Shown here: positions 51,712-61,176 of the stretch, piece after piece
Layout of the letters: each line of letters opens with the position of its first letter
How positions within the stretch are numbered: position 1 is the stretch's first letter
Assembly: GCF_028550435.1 (NCBI RefSeq)
Contig: NZ_JAQQKV010000003.1
Coordinates: 186,001-250,000, forward strand
DNA length: 64,000 nucleotides
Source: Asticcacaulis machinosus
GTDB lineage: Bacteria; Pseudomonadota; Alphaproteobacteria; Caulobacterales; Caulobacteraceae
Reading direction: 5' to 3'
The notes under the pieces: generated by a model
The model's database searches: none
The model's input: the letters and a program-made list of their open reading frames with translations, nothing else
Told to the model about the DNA's origin: nothing
Made by a program: the position numbers and the translations under genes

Positions 51712-51777
51712 TATTGCCCCCGTTAATAGGGGCAATTTATGAGCATCAAGCAAGTCTCGTCAATTAAAACGGCATCG

Positions 51778-52371
51778 CTACTGCGTGAACGATTTCTCAA
51801 GTTCATCAGCGACCGGACGTTCCGCATCGGGCTTGATAAAGCTTAACGTCGCGCGGCCGACATGGATGCCGAATTTCGACACGTCGGCGCGGTTGATGGC
51901 GACCCCGTCAGCCACCAGATGCGACCAGTCATCGAACCTGAGCTTGATCGTCTTGCCCTTATAGGGCACGTTCAGGTCATACTGAATGCGAATGGCATTG
52001 CCGCGATTGGTGATCTTAGCCACGCCTTCGACATCGCCCGCGCGGCCCTCATAAAGCCCTTCGCTGAGTTTGGTGAACGTCCAGGTGCGGCGCTGACGCT
52101 CACCGTCGCTCCACAAAAACTGCTCATCCAGCGTAAAGCCGCTATTGGTTTTGGAGCCATATGTTACGACCGAAAAGGTGCGCATGACCTTGGATGAGCG
52201 ATCCTCAAACGTCCCGTAGGCCAAAGTCTTGCCGGCGAAATAGTCCTCCAGAACGAACTCCGGTTCCGGCTGAGAGTTCGTGGCCATATCCAGTGACGCA
52301 CAGGCCGACAGGGCCAGCGTGCTGGCGGCAGCAATGAGGGCGGCCGCCAATGAAGGAACGCGAATGGGCAT
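51778..52371 (-). CDS. DUF3833 family lipoprotein
   Basis: The 197-residue product has a lipoprotein signal with lipobox LSAC (TLALSACASLDMA). The mature domain matches DUF3833: LEDYFAGKTLAYGTFEDRSSKVMRTFSVVTYG, WSDGERQRRTWTFTKLSEGLYEGRAGDVEGVAKI and IKLRFDDWSHLVADGVAINRADVSKFGIHVGRATLSF. The function is unknown; members occur singly in many proteobacteria. Confidence 0.88.
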   Translation of the reverse strand: MPIRVPSLAAALIAAASTLALSACASLDMATNSQPEPEFVLEDYFAGKTLAYGTFEDRSSKVMRTFSVVTYGSKTNSGFTLDEQFLWSDGERQRRTWTFTKLSEGLYEGRAGDVEGVAKITNRGNAIRIQYDLNVPYKGKTIKLRFDDWSHLVADGVAINRADVSKFGIHVGRATLSFIKPDAERPVADELEKSFTQ

Positions 52372-52439
52372 GGTTTTTGCTCCGGTTGTGAAAACTTACG
52401 CTTTCTACGAACGGGGGCCGGTTTTGGACTGATTTCTTA

Positions 52440-52612
52440 GAACCTCCCCTCATGGAGGGGAGGAGGAGGCCCAAAGGGCCGGAGGTGGGGTTAATCTTCG
52501 CACGGTTTAACCCCCTCTTCTGTTTAAGCGCGCTTAAACAGAAGCTCCCCCTACATATCTTAGCGCGCTACCGCTTCTCTGCTTGAGCGCAGGGGGGAGT
52601 TCTTATGAGGGG
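52440..52612. repeat. Palindromic repeat carrying the GCGCTCAAGCAG module
   Basis: AACCTCCCCTCATGGAGGGGAGG, AAAGGGCCGGAGGTGGGGTTAA, TTAACCCCCTCTTCTGTTTAAGCGCGC and the inverse of GCGCTCAAGCAG-AGAAG-CGGTAGCGCGCTA (52562-52590), then GGGGGGAGTTCTT. The order is a variant of the four-arm palindrome. No gene is seen in the 248-bp gap. Confidence 0.75.
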
Positions 52613-52619
52613 AGGGCGA

Positions 52620-53015
52620 TTATCGACGCCGCTCTATTTCAATCGCTTTTTCTGCCACAGCCCACATTTTACTTGCGAACTGCCGCATAGCTGTAAGGTC
52701 AATCTCTTCGGCATGGGTAGTCGGGATAAAACTATCCAGACCCGCATCCAGCTTGCCGTGCCATTGCTGCAATTTGTCATACAATGTCGTAGCATCATTT
52801 ACGCCCGCGAAGTAATCATCATTACGAGTGTAAACATATGCGCAGTTGCCATCTTTTATGATGTTGTAAATTGGCCCTGCTAAGGCGTCTTGCCAAATTT
52901 CGAGGTCGATCCAGCAGGAACGACCTCGTTCGCTTTGCCATGCGTATTGAGCAAGTGGAAAAATATATGCGGCCTCAAATTCGGCAACAAGGTTTGTCGG
53001 ATTTTCACCACTCAT
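52620..53015 (-). CDS. Hypothetical protein
   Basis: The 131-residue product has no signal peptide and no recognised domain. It has several Trp and an acidic charge (CWIDLEIWQDALAGPIYNIIKDGNCAYVYTRNDDYF), then helices with a basic tail. It ends inside the flank of the repeat at 52440 and starts 23 bp after the convergent-strand lepA stop region. It may be a small immunity-like or stand-alone gene; nothing nearby tells. Confidence 0.5.
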   Translation of the reverse strand: MSGENPTNLVAEFEAAYIFPLAQYAWQSERGRSCWIDLEIWQDALAGPIYNIIKDGNCAYVYTRNDDYFAGVNDATTLYDKLQQWHGKLDAGLDSFIPTTHAEEIDLTAMRQFASKMWAVAEKAIEIERRR

Positions 53016-53038
53016 GTAAGAAAGGCCGCCGTTCCCGA

Positions 53039-54844
53039 TCAGTCATTATCCATCTTAAGCGCGGCGATGAAGGCTTCCTGCGGGATTTCGACCTTGCCGA
53101 ACTGCCGCATCTTCTTCTTGCCTTCCTTCTGCTTTTCCAGAAGCTTTTTCTTACGGGTGGCGTCGCCGCCGTAGCACTTGGCGGTCACATCCTTGCGAAG
53201 GGCCCGCACGGTTTCGCGCGCGATGATGCGCCCGCCGATGGCCGCCTGAATCGGAATCACGAACAGGTGCTGCGGGATCAGGTCTTTCATCTTTTCGCAC
53301 ATGCCGCGGCCACGCATTTCGGCGCGGTCTTTGTGGACCAGCATCGACAGCGCATCGACCGGCTCGGCATTTACAAGGATCGACATTTTCACGAGGTCAC
53401 CTTCGCGGTATTCCTCAATCGTATAGTCGAACGACGCATAGCCCTTGGAGATCGACTTCAGGCGGTCATAGAAGTCGAACACCACTTCATTGAGCGGCAG
53501 GTTATAGACGATCATGGCGCGGGTGCCGACGTAGGACAGATCAAGCTGAATGCCGCGGCGATCCTGACACAGCTTGATGACCGCGCCCAGATAATCATCA
53601 GGTGTGAAGATGGTCGCCTTGATCCACGGCTCCTCGATATGGTCGATCTTGACCACGTCCGGCATGTCGGCGGGGTTGTGCAGATCAATCACATCTGCGT
53701 TGTTCATATAGATCTTATAGACGACGGACGGGGCCGTTGCGATCAGATCAAGATTGAACTCACGCGACAGACGTTCCTGAATGATTTCAAGGTGCAGCAG
53801 GCCCAAAAACCCGCAGCGGAACCCGAACCCCAGCGCGGCTGAGGTTTCCATCTCATAGGAGAAACTGGCGTCATTGAGGCGCAAACGGCCCATCGCCGCG
53901 CGCAGATCCTCAAAATCAGCCGCATCGACCGGGAAGATGCCGCAGAACACCACCGGCTGGACTTCTTTAAAGCCGGTCATGGCCTGAGCGGTGGGCTTCT
54001 TCTCATCGGTGATGGTATCACCGACCGCGGCGTCGGACACTTCCTTGATCTGGGCGGTGAAAAAGCCGATTTCGCCGGGGCCAAGCGCCTCAACATCGGT
54101 CGCCTTGGGCTGGAACACACCCAGCTTGTCGATCTTGTAGGTCGCACCCGCGTTCATCAGCTTAACCTGCTGACCGGGCTTCATCACGCCGTCAAATACC
54201 CGCACCAGAACGATAACGCCCAGGTAAGCATCGTACCAGGCATCAACCAGCAAGGCCTTAAGCGGGGCGGTCACATCGCCCTTGGGCGGCGGCAGCTTGG
54301 CGCAGATAGCCTCCAGCACGTCTTCGATCCCGATGCCGGACTTGGCCGAACACAGCACGGCTTCACTGGCGTCGATGCCAATCACGTCTTCGATCTGGGC
54401 GCGGATGCGCTCAGGCTCGGCGGCCGGCAGATCGACCTTGTTCAGCACGGGCACGATTTCGTGGTTGTTATCAATCGCCTGATAGACGTTGGCCAAAGTC
54501 TGCGCCTCAACGCCTTGCGACGCATCGACCACCAGAATCGAGCCTTCGCAGGCGGCCAGAGAACGCGACACTTCGTAGGCAAAGTCGACGTGGCCCGGCG
54601 TGTCCATCAGGTTGAGGATATAGGTCTTGCCGTCTTTAGCTTTATAGTTCAGACGCACGGTCTGGGCCTTAATGGTAATGCCGCGTTCGCGCTCGATCTC
54701 CATATTGTCGAGCACCTGCTCCTTCATTTCCCGCGCGGTCAGGCCGCCGGTGAACTGGATCAAACGATCGGACAGGGTCGATTTCCCGTGGTCGATGTGG
54801 GCCACGATGGAAAAGTTACGGATCAGGGACAAATCAGTGCTCAT
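53039..54844 (-). CDS. lepA: Elongation factor 4 (LepA)
   Basis: LepA is a ribosome-bound GTPase that can back-translocate tRNAs and helps assembly under stress. The ATG at 54844 gives 601 residues ([24 protein letters not shown]); upstream in-frame codons would not fit the family. G motifs [16 protein letters not shown] and NKVDLP are present, with the C-terminal [58 protein letters not shown]. Confidence 0.97.
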   Translation of the reverse strand: MSTDLSLIRNFSIVAHIDHGKSTLSDRLIQFTGGLTAREMKEQVLDNMEIERERGITIKAQTVRLNYKAKDGKTYILNLMDTPGHVDFAYEVSRSLAACEGSILVVDASQGVEAQTLANVYQAIDNNHEIVPVLNKVDLPAAEPERIRAQIEDVIGIDASEAVLCSAKSGIGIEDVLEAICAKLPPPKGDVTAPLKALLVDAWYDAYLGVIVLVRVFDGVMKPGQQVKLMNAGATYKIDKLGVFQPKATDVEALGPGEIGFFTAQIKEVSDAAVGDTITDEKKPTAQAMTGFKEVQPVVFCGIFPVDAADFEDLRAAMGRLRLNDASFSYEMETSAALGFGFRCGFLGLLHLEIIQERLSREFNLDLIATAPSVVYKIYMNNADVIDLHNPADMPDVVKIDHIEEPWIKATIFTPDDYLGAVIKLCQDRRGIQLDLSYVGTRAMIVYNLPLNEVVFDFYDRLKSISKGYASFDYTIEEYREGDLVKMSILVNAEPVDALSMLVHKDRAEMRGRGMCEKMKDLIPQHLFVIPIQAAIGGRIIARETVRALRKDVTAKCYGGDATRKKKLLEKQKEGKKKMRQFGKVEIPQEAFIAALKMDND

Positions 54845-54975
54845 ACGCGCCGCGATAGCATGGGCCACAAAGGAAGGGAAGGGGGCAGGCGGGGGCGCGG
54901 CCCCTGCACCTGGATGATATTCATTGAATGCGGCAAAGGGCGGGATATAGTCGTGCCTGAATACAAGGAGTGGGC

Positions 54976-55740
54976 ATGTCTTGGTTTTTAAATAAGGCCG
55001 ATACAATACATAAAACAGACGATTGGGACTTTTATCTCTGTCAGGTCGATAGTGCGCCTGCGTCTATATTTCTGGATTTAGGGCAAAAGGACAGAGCGCC
55101 TGTCAAAGGCGTGCCTTTGATGTGCTACGTCAGAGTGTTCATGAAGATGCCCAGAGAGGACGGCTTGTCGAGCAATGATGAGTATCAGACACTCAATATA
55201 ATTGAAGACAGCCTCGAAAAAGAGATTGGTAATAAGGCCGTGTACGTGGGCCGCGTCACGACTGCTGGACGGCGTGATTTTGTATTCTACGCTAAGGATT
55301 TTGCGGCTTTTGAAAAAGCCGCAAACAAGGCGATGTTACGCTCACCTGAGTACGAATACGAACTGGGTTTCAAAGAAGATAAAGACTGGTCGGTCTACCT
55401 TGGTTTCATGTACCCTGATGCCAGAAGTCTTCGGAATATAATGGACCGTCGTGTGCTGGAGTCTCTGAAGGATCATGGGGATGATCTGGCTGTGCCCCGC
55501 AACCTTGATCATCGCGTTTATTTTGACTGTATCAATGATGCAAAAGCCTTTGAAAAAGAGGTCGTCGCTAAAGGCTACTCGATTGAAAGTGGCAATCATG
55601 AGCCCGATGAGAGTTCTGTATTCGTAGATTTTTATAAAAAAGCGGCTCCGCAGGATATCAATGATATCATCGATGAACTCCTGCCCTTGGTTGAGCACTG
55701 TAGAGGTGACTACGACGGATGGGGCTGCGAAGTCGCTTAA
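54976..55740 (+). CDS. DUF695 / RraB-domain protein
   Basis: The ATG at 54976 (254 residues, [20 protein letters not shown]) has AAGGAG upstream. The N-terminal half matches DUF695 and the C-terminal half resembles RraB, the regulator of RNase E ([47 protein letters not shown]). Whether it controls RNA decay is not known; such two-domain proteins are common in bacteria. The stop overlaps the convergent stop of the glycine-rich gene. Confidence 0.8.
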   Translation: MSWFLNKADTIHKTDDWDFYLCQVDSAPASIFLDLGQKDRAPVKGVPLMCYVRVFMKMPREDGLSSNDEYQTLNIIEDSLEKEIGNKAVYVGRVTTAGRRDFVFYAKDFAAFEKAANKAMLRSPEYEYELGFKEDKDWSVYLGFMYPDARSLRNIMDRRVLESLKDHGDDLAVPRNLDHRVYFDCINDAKAFEKEVVAKGYSIESGNHEPDESSVFVDFYKKAAPQDINDIIDELLPLVEHCRGDYDGWGCEVA

Positions 55741-56510
55741 TAACTCTCGCCGATGATCTGGCCGTAGTTGACGACCTTGACGGTGTGGCCGTTTTTGCGG
55801 ACGGCATTGCCTGCGCCACCGCCGGAACGGCTTAGGGACTGTCCGGCCATGCCGGCATTGCCGCCGTCTCCGCCCGGATTGCCTTTGGTGCCGCCCGCGC
55901 CGCCACCGGCTATGGTGCCGATGCGGCCTTTGTTGCCGACCTGATTATACTGATCGCTGGGGTTTGAGGCTGAACCTGCGGCCCCTTCGCGACCATTCGG
56001 GAAACCGCCGCCGCCGCCGGAACCGCCAATGCCGCCACCATTGGCGCCTGCGCCGCCGCCACCTCCGGCTTTGACGGAACCTTTGCCGGTGACAATGATG
56101 TGGATCGGCGCGCGGGCATAAACGGCATCGCCCCCGCGTCCGCCATCAGAGGCCCCCGGAATATCGCCGCCATTGCCGCCGTCTCCGCCGCCGCCGTAGA
56201 CATTGCCGTCAACGATCAGCCACAGGTGGGCGTCTTTGGGCCATTCACCGGTGTCGATGCCGTGACCGCCGCCCTGCGCGCCTAAGATATTAGTCTTGGC
56301 AGGCACCACAAAGGCAAAGCTGGCCGGCGTTTCGCCCTTATAGCCTGACTTGTCGGCCAAAGCGCGCAGATTGGTGCGGCGGTTGGCGATGTCCGTGATC
56401 TGAATGACCCTGGTATTGTCATCAGGCATGGCGGGTGCAGCTTGCCCCCACGAGACGCAGGGCCGGAACGCTAAAGCCGCTACCGCGGTGATAAACCCGC
56501 GCCGGATCAT
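55737..56510 (-). CDS. Secreted glycine-rich protein
   Basis: The ATG at 56510 overlaps the preceding stop by ATGA and gives 257 residues with a signal peptide (MIRRGFITAVAALAFRPCVSWGQ). The N-terminal domain is beta-rich; residues about 110-240 are Gly-rich blocks (GGGGDGGNGGDIPGASDGGRGG; GGGGGAGANGGG) with regular spacing, of the sort that packs as polyglycine-II helices in phage and bacterial adhesins. Last gene of the GH127-DUF6055 unit; role as a surface or binding protein is inference. Confidence 0.65.
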   Translation of the reverse strand: MIRRGFITAVAALAFRPCVSWGQAAPAMPDDNTRVIQITDIANRRTNLRALADKSGYKGETPASFAFVVPAKTNILGAQGGGHGIDTGEWPKDAHLWLIVDGNVYGGGGDGGNGGDIPGASDGGRGGDAVYARAPIHIIVTGKGSVKAGGGGGAGANGGGIGGSGGGGGFPNGREGAAGSASNPSDQYNQVGNKGRIGTIAGGGAGGTKGNPGGDGGNAGMAGQSLSRSGGGAGNAVRKNGHTVKVVNYGQIIGESY

Positions 56511-58402
56511 GGACGCCACACATAGGCAGGTTTCGCCGTCACACCGGCTGGGATAGCCGTAAGCTCTGATCCCTGTTTCGGATCGGACTGCGACGCCTGA
56601 TCGACCATGCCGGTATAGACCCCTTTGGACAGTTTCGGCCCGCCGCGCACCTCGGCATCACCATAGATCTGGGCCGTGCCGGATAGCTCCGTGCCGGGCT
56701 CAAACTCACCGATGCCCATGAAGGTGGTCTTCACCACGGCATTGTCCTTAACCACCACATTGCGGGAAATGATGCTCATGCCGCCGATGATGGCATTGCC
56801 GGAGATATCGCCGCCGGTGACGATGGCGTGGTCTTCGATGCGGGCTGAGCCTGACACCTTACCGCCGAGAACGCGGGCATAGGGGCCGACATAGGCGCTT
56901 GAGGCGACGCTGGCCGCATTAGCGACCCAGCCGCCGCCATTGGCGTGACGATGACCGCTGGCGGTCGGATTGGGGGCACCGGCCTGAAAGCCTTCGGGTT
57001 TGGCCCCCTCAAGCTGTACCATCCACGGATAGCGATAGAGCGAGTAATAGGCCTGATCCCACTGGATTTTTTGGTGCACCTTGGGCGTGCCGACCACGAC
57101 CATATAGAGCGCCTTATCGTCGGCCCTGACCGGGAAGACCATATCACCGTCCGCGCCATCGACGGCAGGGCTGATGCGCGATGTGCCGTCCGCGCGAATG
57201 GCGACTACGCCCCAGCGCCAGTCGGAATTGGCCTCTTGCAGGCTGGCCGGTTCGTTATTCAGGCCGGGCAAGGCGGACGCCGCCTTATCCTGCATCACGC
57301 CGCGGAAGGTGACGGTGACACGTTTTGCCCCCGCATCGGGATAAAGTCTGACGATGTTGTAGCCCCAGCGTTGCGGCGCCCACAGTTCGGGTACGGCAAA
57401 ACGGCCCTTGGCCAGATCAATCGGATCAAGCTGCGTTACCCGCAACGCACGCTGGCCGTCACGATTATCATATGAACCATAGGCCTGACGGTAGACGGCA
57501 CCCTGATCGCTGCCGTCGGGATTGATATAGTCCCAGTTGACATTGCTCAGCGCCCAGTTGCCAAAGACAGTGTTAAGCTCATCAATCGTCCATTTCTGAT
57601 TACGCATCAGGATGGCGAAGACATCTTCCTCAAGGTAACCCGGTTGGCCGGTGTCGATAGCGCCTGTCCAGATATTATTGACGGCCTCATAGCCATATTC
57701 GTTCTTCAGATACTCCAGGAACTGCCAATTGCAGTACCGGTCACGGGTCGAGCCGTAGTAAAGATGCGGGAAGTTGACCAGCATCTCTGAGCAATGGACG
57801 TTGGAACGGAACTCCGGCAACTGATGGGTGATCCAGTTGGCGTGACTTTCCCACAGCCAGCCGACATAGGGCGAGTCGCGCAGGCCCCGCGTTGAGCCCT
57901 GCAGGCCGTGGGCAAACTCATGGGCCAGACCCCAGTTGTCCTTAAGTGACAGGGGGTGAATCCACATGCCCATGTCGCGGTCGCCGGTCGGCCCGCCTGA
58001 GAGTGCAAACGTCGTATCGAGATTGATATTGGCTTTGCCCTTAACGGCGGTATCGCAATAGGGCGTCGGGAACTTGATCGGCCCCATATAGGCAAGCCAG
58101 ATTTCCTCAAGCTTCTGGCCGGCACGGACGGCGTCTTCCATCTTGACCGTGTCGCCCTTCCAGCGGAAGGCGTAGTGGGCCGTTTCATAACGCACGGCGG
58201 CTTCGTCCGGCGTGCCGGAGACGACCTTATAGTCACCGACCACGCAGCCGCTGGCATCAACCGGAGGTGTGACCGGCGGCGGTGTGGCCGGCGGGGTTTG
58301 GGCCGAGGCTGATCCGCCCCCGCCGCCACAGGCCGACAGGGTAACAGACAGTGACAGGCAAAGCGCAATCGCTGAGGCACTATGGTGCAGGGCGCGGATC
58401 AT
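56507..58402 (-). CDS. Secreted DUF6055 lipoprotein with HExxH site and beta-helix tail (Svx/AvrXca-like)
   Basis: The ATG at 58402 gives 631 residues with lipobox SAC, Cys25, followed by Gly and Pro runs. A DUF6055-type domain holds HEFAH at 161-165 (a zinc peptidase-like motif), MGMWIHPLSLKDNWGLAHEFAHGLQ and a WLWESHANWITHQLPEF stretch. The tail, from about 480, is a hexapeptide left-handed beta helix (NAASVASSAYVGPYARVLGG, GSARIEDHAIVTGGDISGNAIIGG). The layout resembles the Svx/AvrXca secreted proteins of plant-associated bacteria, by recollection. It is 22 bp after the GH127 gene and overlaps the next. Confidence 0.75.
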   Translation of the reverse strand: MIRALHHSASAIALCLSLSVTLSACGGGGGSASAQTPPATPPPVTPPVDASGCVVGDYKVVSGTPDEAAVRYETAHYAFRWKGDTVKMEDAVRAGQKLEEIWLAYMGPIKFPTPYCDTAVKGKANINLDTTFALSGGPTGDRDMGMWIHPLSLKDNWGLAHEFAHGLQGSTRGLRDSPYVGWLWESHANWITHQLPEFRSNVHCSEMLVNFPHLYYGSTRDRYCNWQFLEYLKNEYGYEAVNNIWTGAIDTGQPGYLEEDVFAILMRNQKWTIDELNTVFGNWALSNVNWDYINPDGSDQGAVYRQAYGSYDNRDGQRALRVTQLDPIDLAKGRFAVPELWAPQRWGYNIVRLYPDAGAKRVTVTFRGVMQDKAASALPGLNNEPASLQEANSDWRWGVVAIRADGTSRISPAVDGADGDMVFPVRADDKALYMVVVGTPKVHQKIQWDQAYYSLYRYPWMVQLEGAKPEGFQAGAPNPTASGHRHANGGGWVANAASVASSAYVGPYARVLGGKVSGSARIEDHAIVTGGDISGNAIIGGMSIISRNVVVKDNAVVKTTFMGIGEFEPGTELSGTAQIYGDAEVRGGPKLSKGVYTGMVDQASQSDPKQGSELTAIPAGVTAKPAYVWRP

Positions 58403-58424
58403 GTTCGGAGTCCTGAGGGCTGAA

Positions 58425-60791
58425 TTATTTGGCGGTGAACAAAAGCATACCAAAGACCATACCGGTCGAGCGTCCGCCGGAGGGTTGCAGGCGGATCAGC
58501 ACCTGCGACTTGCCCTTGGTGAAGCGTTCCGGCACGGGATATTGTTCATCGAAGAACTCACCGGGTTTCGGCGCGGTGGCGTGAGTAACCGTCGTCAGCT
58601 TTTCACCGTCGATCAGGATATCGTACTGGCGGCGATCATCGCCCCAGTAGCTGGCCTGAAGGATCAGGGGCACATCGGGGCGCACCTTCATCGTGAACTG
58701 CATAAAGCCGCCCTGACGGGCATCGCGGCCATAGCGGCCGCGGTAACTGCCCGGCCATGACACATCTGATTCGAGATTATGGTCACGCTCAGGCTGCATT
58801 TCGCCGAGGTGCATGACATCGACTGAGCGGGCGGCGAGGTCTTTCAGACGGGCCTGCTCAGCCAGGAACGCGGCTTCTTCGACCTTCCACTGGGCTTCGT
58901 CGAAGTTCTTGAAATAGACGGCGCTGCGGCGCTCATACTGACTGTAGAACGGCACGAGGTTAAGCTCACCCGGGCGGCCAGAGCCTTCGGTGCGGAAGTG
59001 GGCTTTCTCAAGGGCCACCGGCTTGATAGTCGAGATCAGGTCGTTGGCGACTAAAGCGGGCTCGGTGCCCTTAAACTCGGTCTCGACGGGGCCTAAGTCA
59101 CCGGCCAGAACCAGCGGGCCGTACAGGATCGCGCCGACCTTGGCATCGTCGGTGGTGGCTTCAAACCTCAGATCGAGCGGCAGGGTGAGGGTGGCCGAAT
59201 CGCCGGCGGCCCAGACCCGGTCGATGACCAGATAACCGCCGTCGCGGGTGGCTTTGGCGGGCTTGCCATTGACCGAAACATCTGCCGACTTCGCCCAGCC
59301 CGGCACACGCAGGGCCAGCTTGAAGCGGGTCGGGCGGCGGATCGAGGTGACGGTCAGCTTTGACGCGCCGTCATAGGGGTAGCGGGTATCGAGCGTGATC
59401 TGAGCACCCTTTGAAGCCCACTTGGCCGTCGACGGGATATAGAGGTTGACGAACAGGGCATCACCTCCCTCCCAGAAGATCGACTCGCCATGTTTGGCGT
59501 GGCTTTCCATGCCGGTGCCGTGGCAGCAGGTCCAGTTGTCAAACGGGCTGGAGAAGCCGCGCTCAGCGCCGGTAAACAGCGGCGTCATATAGCTGAACAT
59601 GCCGGTCTTGGGGTTCTGCTGCGACAGGACGTGGTTGAAGTGGGCGCGCTCGAAATAGTCGAAATAGCCGGAATCGGTGTTCCAGCTATAGAGGCTGCGC
59701 GTCAGCTTGAGCATATTGTAGGTGTTGCAATGCTCACATGTCGCTTCGGTAATGTGCTTTGAGATGGTGTCCGGCGCGAAGAAATATTCGCGGTCGGCAT
59801 TGCCGCCGATGACATAGGAATGGTGCTTGGTGACTCGCTCCCAGAAGAAGGAGGTCGCCTTATGATGCTCAGGCTTGCCGGTGATTTCATAGAGCGTGGC
59901 TTCGGCCAGCAGTTTTGGCACCTGGGTGTTGGCGTGGTTGCCGCCCAACTTGTCCTCACCAGCCATCAGCGGGTCGATGATGCGCTTATGGTGCATGCGG
60001 TTGGCCAGAGCCAGCCAGCGCGGATTGTTGGTGCGGCGATGAAGTTCGGCAAAGCTGTCGTTCAGCCCGCCGAATTCACAGTCAAGAACCTTCTGGACCT
60101 GCTCATCGTTCAGGGCGGCAAACACCTTATCGATATAGGCGCCCAGCTTTTCGGCGACATAGATGCCTTTGTTGATGCCGCAGAAGGTTTGCGCATCGAA
60201 CAGGCCGCCGTACAGCTTATGCCAGTTGTAGAGCGGCACCCAGCAGCCGTTCAGATCAAAGCCGGCCGAGCGGATATCGCCCGCCATGATTTCCGGGAAA
60301 ATCTCTTTACCATCGACGACGCTGCCGTCTTTGCGCTTACGGGTAAAGCCCGCCACATAGCCGTCGCCCTGCATCCCCTGAATCAGCGCCAGTTCGTCAA
60401 TGATATAGATAGCACGCGTCTTGAACTCGGCATTGCCGGTTGAGGCGTACATTAAGGAGACGGCTGACAGATAGTGCCCCAGTGAGTGGCCAGCGATGGT
60501 GTCGCGCTCCCACCCGCCATATATCTCAGCCTTGGGGGGGAGGCCCGCCCCCTTTCGGTAGTTGTGCAACAGGCTGTCGGCATTGACCGTCAGCAGGTAC
60601 TTTTCATTGACATCGACGGCGGTTTTGAAGTCCGATGCCAAAAGCCGCACGTCCGACAGCGGCAATGACCTGGCCTTTTGTGGCAGTAATTTCGAGGCTG
60701 TTTGCGCAATAGCGGGCAGGGCCGTCAGGGCGGTCAATCCGGCGGCGCCACACAGCAGACGGCGGCGGGACGTGAGGGCAAATGAGGGCAT
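58425..60791 (-). CDS. GH127-type beta-L-arabinofuranosidase
   Basis: GH127 enzymes release beta-L-arabinofuranose, as from plant hydroxyproline-rich glycoproteins. The ATG at 60791 gives 788 residues with a twin-arginine signal (TSRRRLLCGAAGL..IAQ). The catalytic and zinc residues are present: an E-x-C at Glu353 and Cys355 (CEHCNTYNMLKL) and the Cys422-Cys423 pair (NWTCCHGTGME). Other marks: YGGWERDTIAGHSLGHYLSAVSLMYA, GGNHANTQVPKL, VNLYIPSTAKW. It is the first gene of the leftward unit and divergent from the TonB receptor. Confidence 0.9.
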   Translation of the reverse strand: MPSFALTSRRRLLCGAAGLTALTALPAIAQTASKLLPQKARSLPLSDVRLLASDFKTAVDVNEKYLLTVNADSLLHNYRKGAGLPPKAEIYGGWERDTIAGHSLGHYLSAVSLMYASTGNAEFKTRAIYIIDELALIQGMQGDGYVAGFTRKRKDGSVVDGKEIFPEIMAGDIRSAGFDLNGCWVPLYNWHKLYGGLFDAQTFCGINKGIYVAEKLGAYIDKVFAALNDEQVQKVLDCEFGGLNDSFAELHRRTNNPRWLALANRMHHKRIIDPLMAGEDKLGGNHANTQVPKLLAEATLYEITGKPEHHKATSFFWERVTKHHSYVIGGNADREYFFAPDTISKHITEATCEHCNTYNMLKLTRSLYSWNTDSGYFDYFERAHFNHVLSQQNPKTGMFSYMTPLFTGAERGFSSPFDNWTCCHGTGMESHAKHGESIFWEGGDALFVNLYIPSTAKWASKGAQITLDTRYPYDGASKLTVTSIRRPTRFKLALRVPGWAKSADVSVNGKPAKATRDGGYLVIDRVWAAGDSATLTLPLDLRFEATTDDAKVGAILYGPLVLAGDLGPVETEFKGTEPALVANDLISTIKPVALEKAHFRTEGSGRPGELNLVPFYSQYERRSAVYFKNFDEAQWKVEEAAFLAEQARLKDLAARSVDVMHLGEMQPERDHNLESDVSWPGSYRGRYGRDARQGGFMQFTMKVRPDVPLILQASYWGDDRRQYDILIDGEKLTTVTHATAPKPGEFFDEQYPVPERFTKGKSQVLIRLQPSGGRSTGMVFGMLLFTAK

Positions 60792-61176
60792 GTGGGTCTC
60801 CATTATTGCGTCAAGTTGTATACAATATACGGATATATGCAAGGCTTTACGCAGACAAATAGGTGCGTTTGTACCGAAATCTGCCGGAGAATCGCCATAC
60901 TGTTGCTCAGGCGTGGATTGCGCGTGAATTTTCGTATTTTGTATATCGTATCCTTTATTGTGGGCCGGGAATGCTAAAATATACCGCCATTACAGTAAGT
61001 TGTTTATCCTGGATGCGGCATATCATAGATGAAAACGCCGTTGCATAACTGCAACATTATTTGTCCGGTTAATAGAATTGTCACGAAAACACCGGTATAT
61101 CGTATAAAATATTTTGACGTTCCCCATTTTTCATGGCCTTTTAAGCTCAGGCGACATTCGCTTAAAGGGAAGATTA
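60792..61176. promoter_or_regulatory. Divergent promoter region with three GTATAT[TC]GTAT motifs
   Basis: This 385-bp gap has no gene. It holds three copies of an 11-bp motif: 60820-60830 (minus strand, GTATATTGTAT), 60941-60951 and 61095-61105 (plus strand, GTATATCGTAT). The first overlaps TTGTATACAA, a perfect palindrome (60816-60825) like those of FCD-type GntR regulators. They flank both starts and probably control both directions. No regulator gene is in the window. Confidence 0.6.

Noticed and set aside
52871-53842. 323-residue plus-strand frame across the end of lepA
   Set aside because: Antisense to the conserved LepA C-terminus, with no family features.
55737-56510. Phage tail fibre origin for the glycine-rich protein
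   Set aside because: Only the glycine-block pattern suggests it; there is no phage gene nearby, and the ATGA overlap and signal peptide tie it to the GH127 unit.
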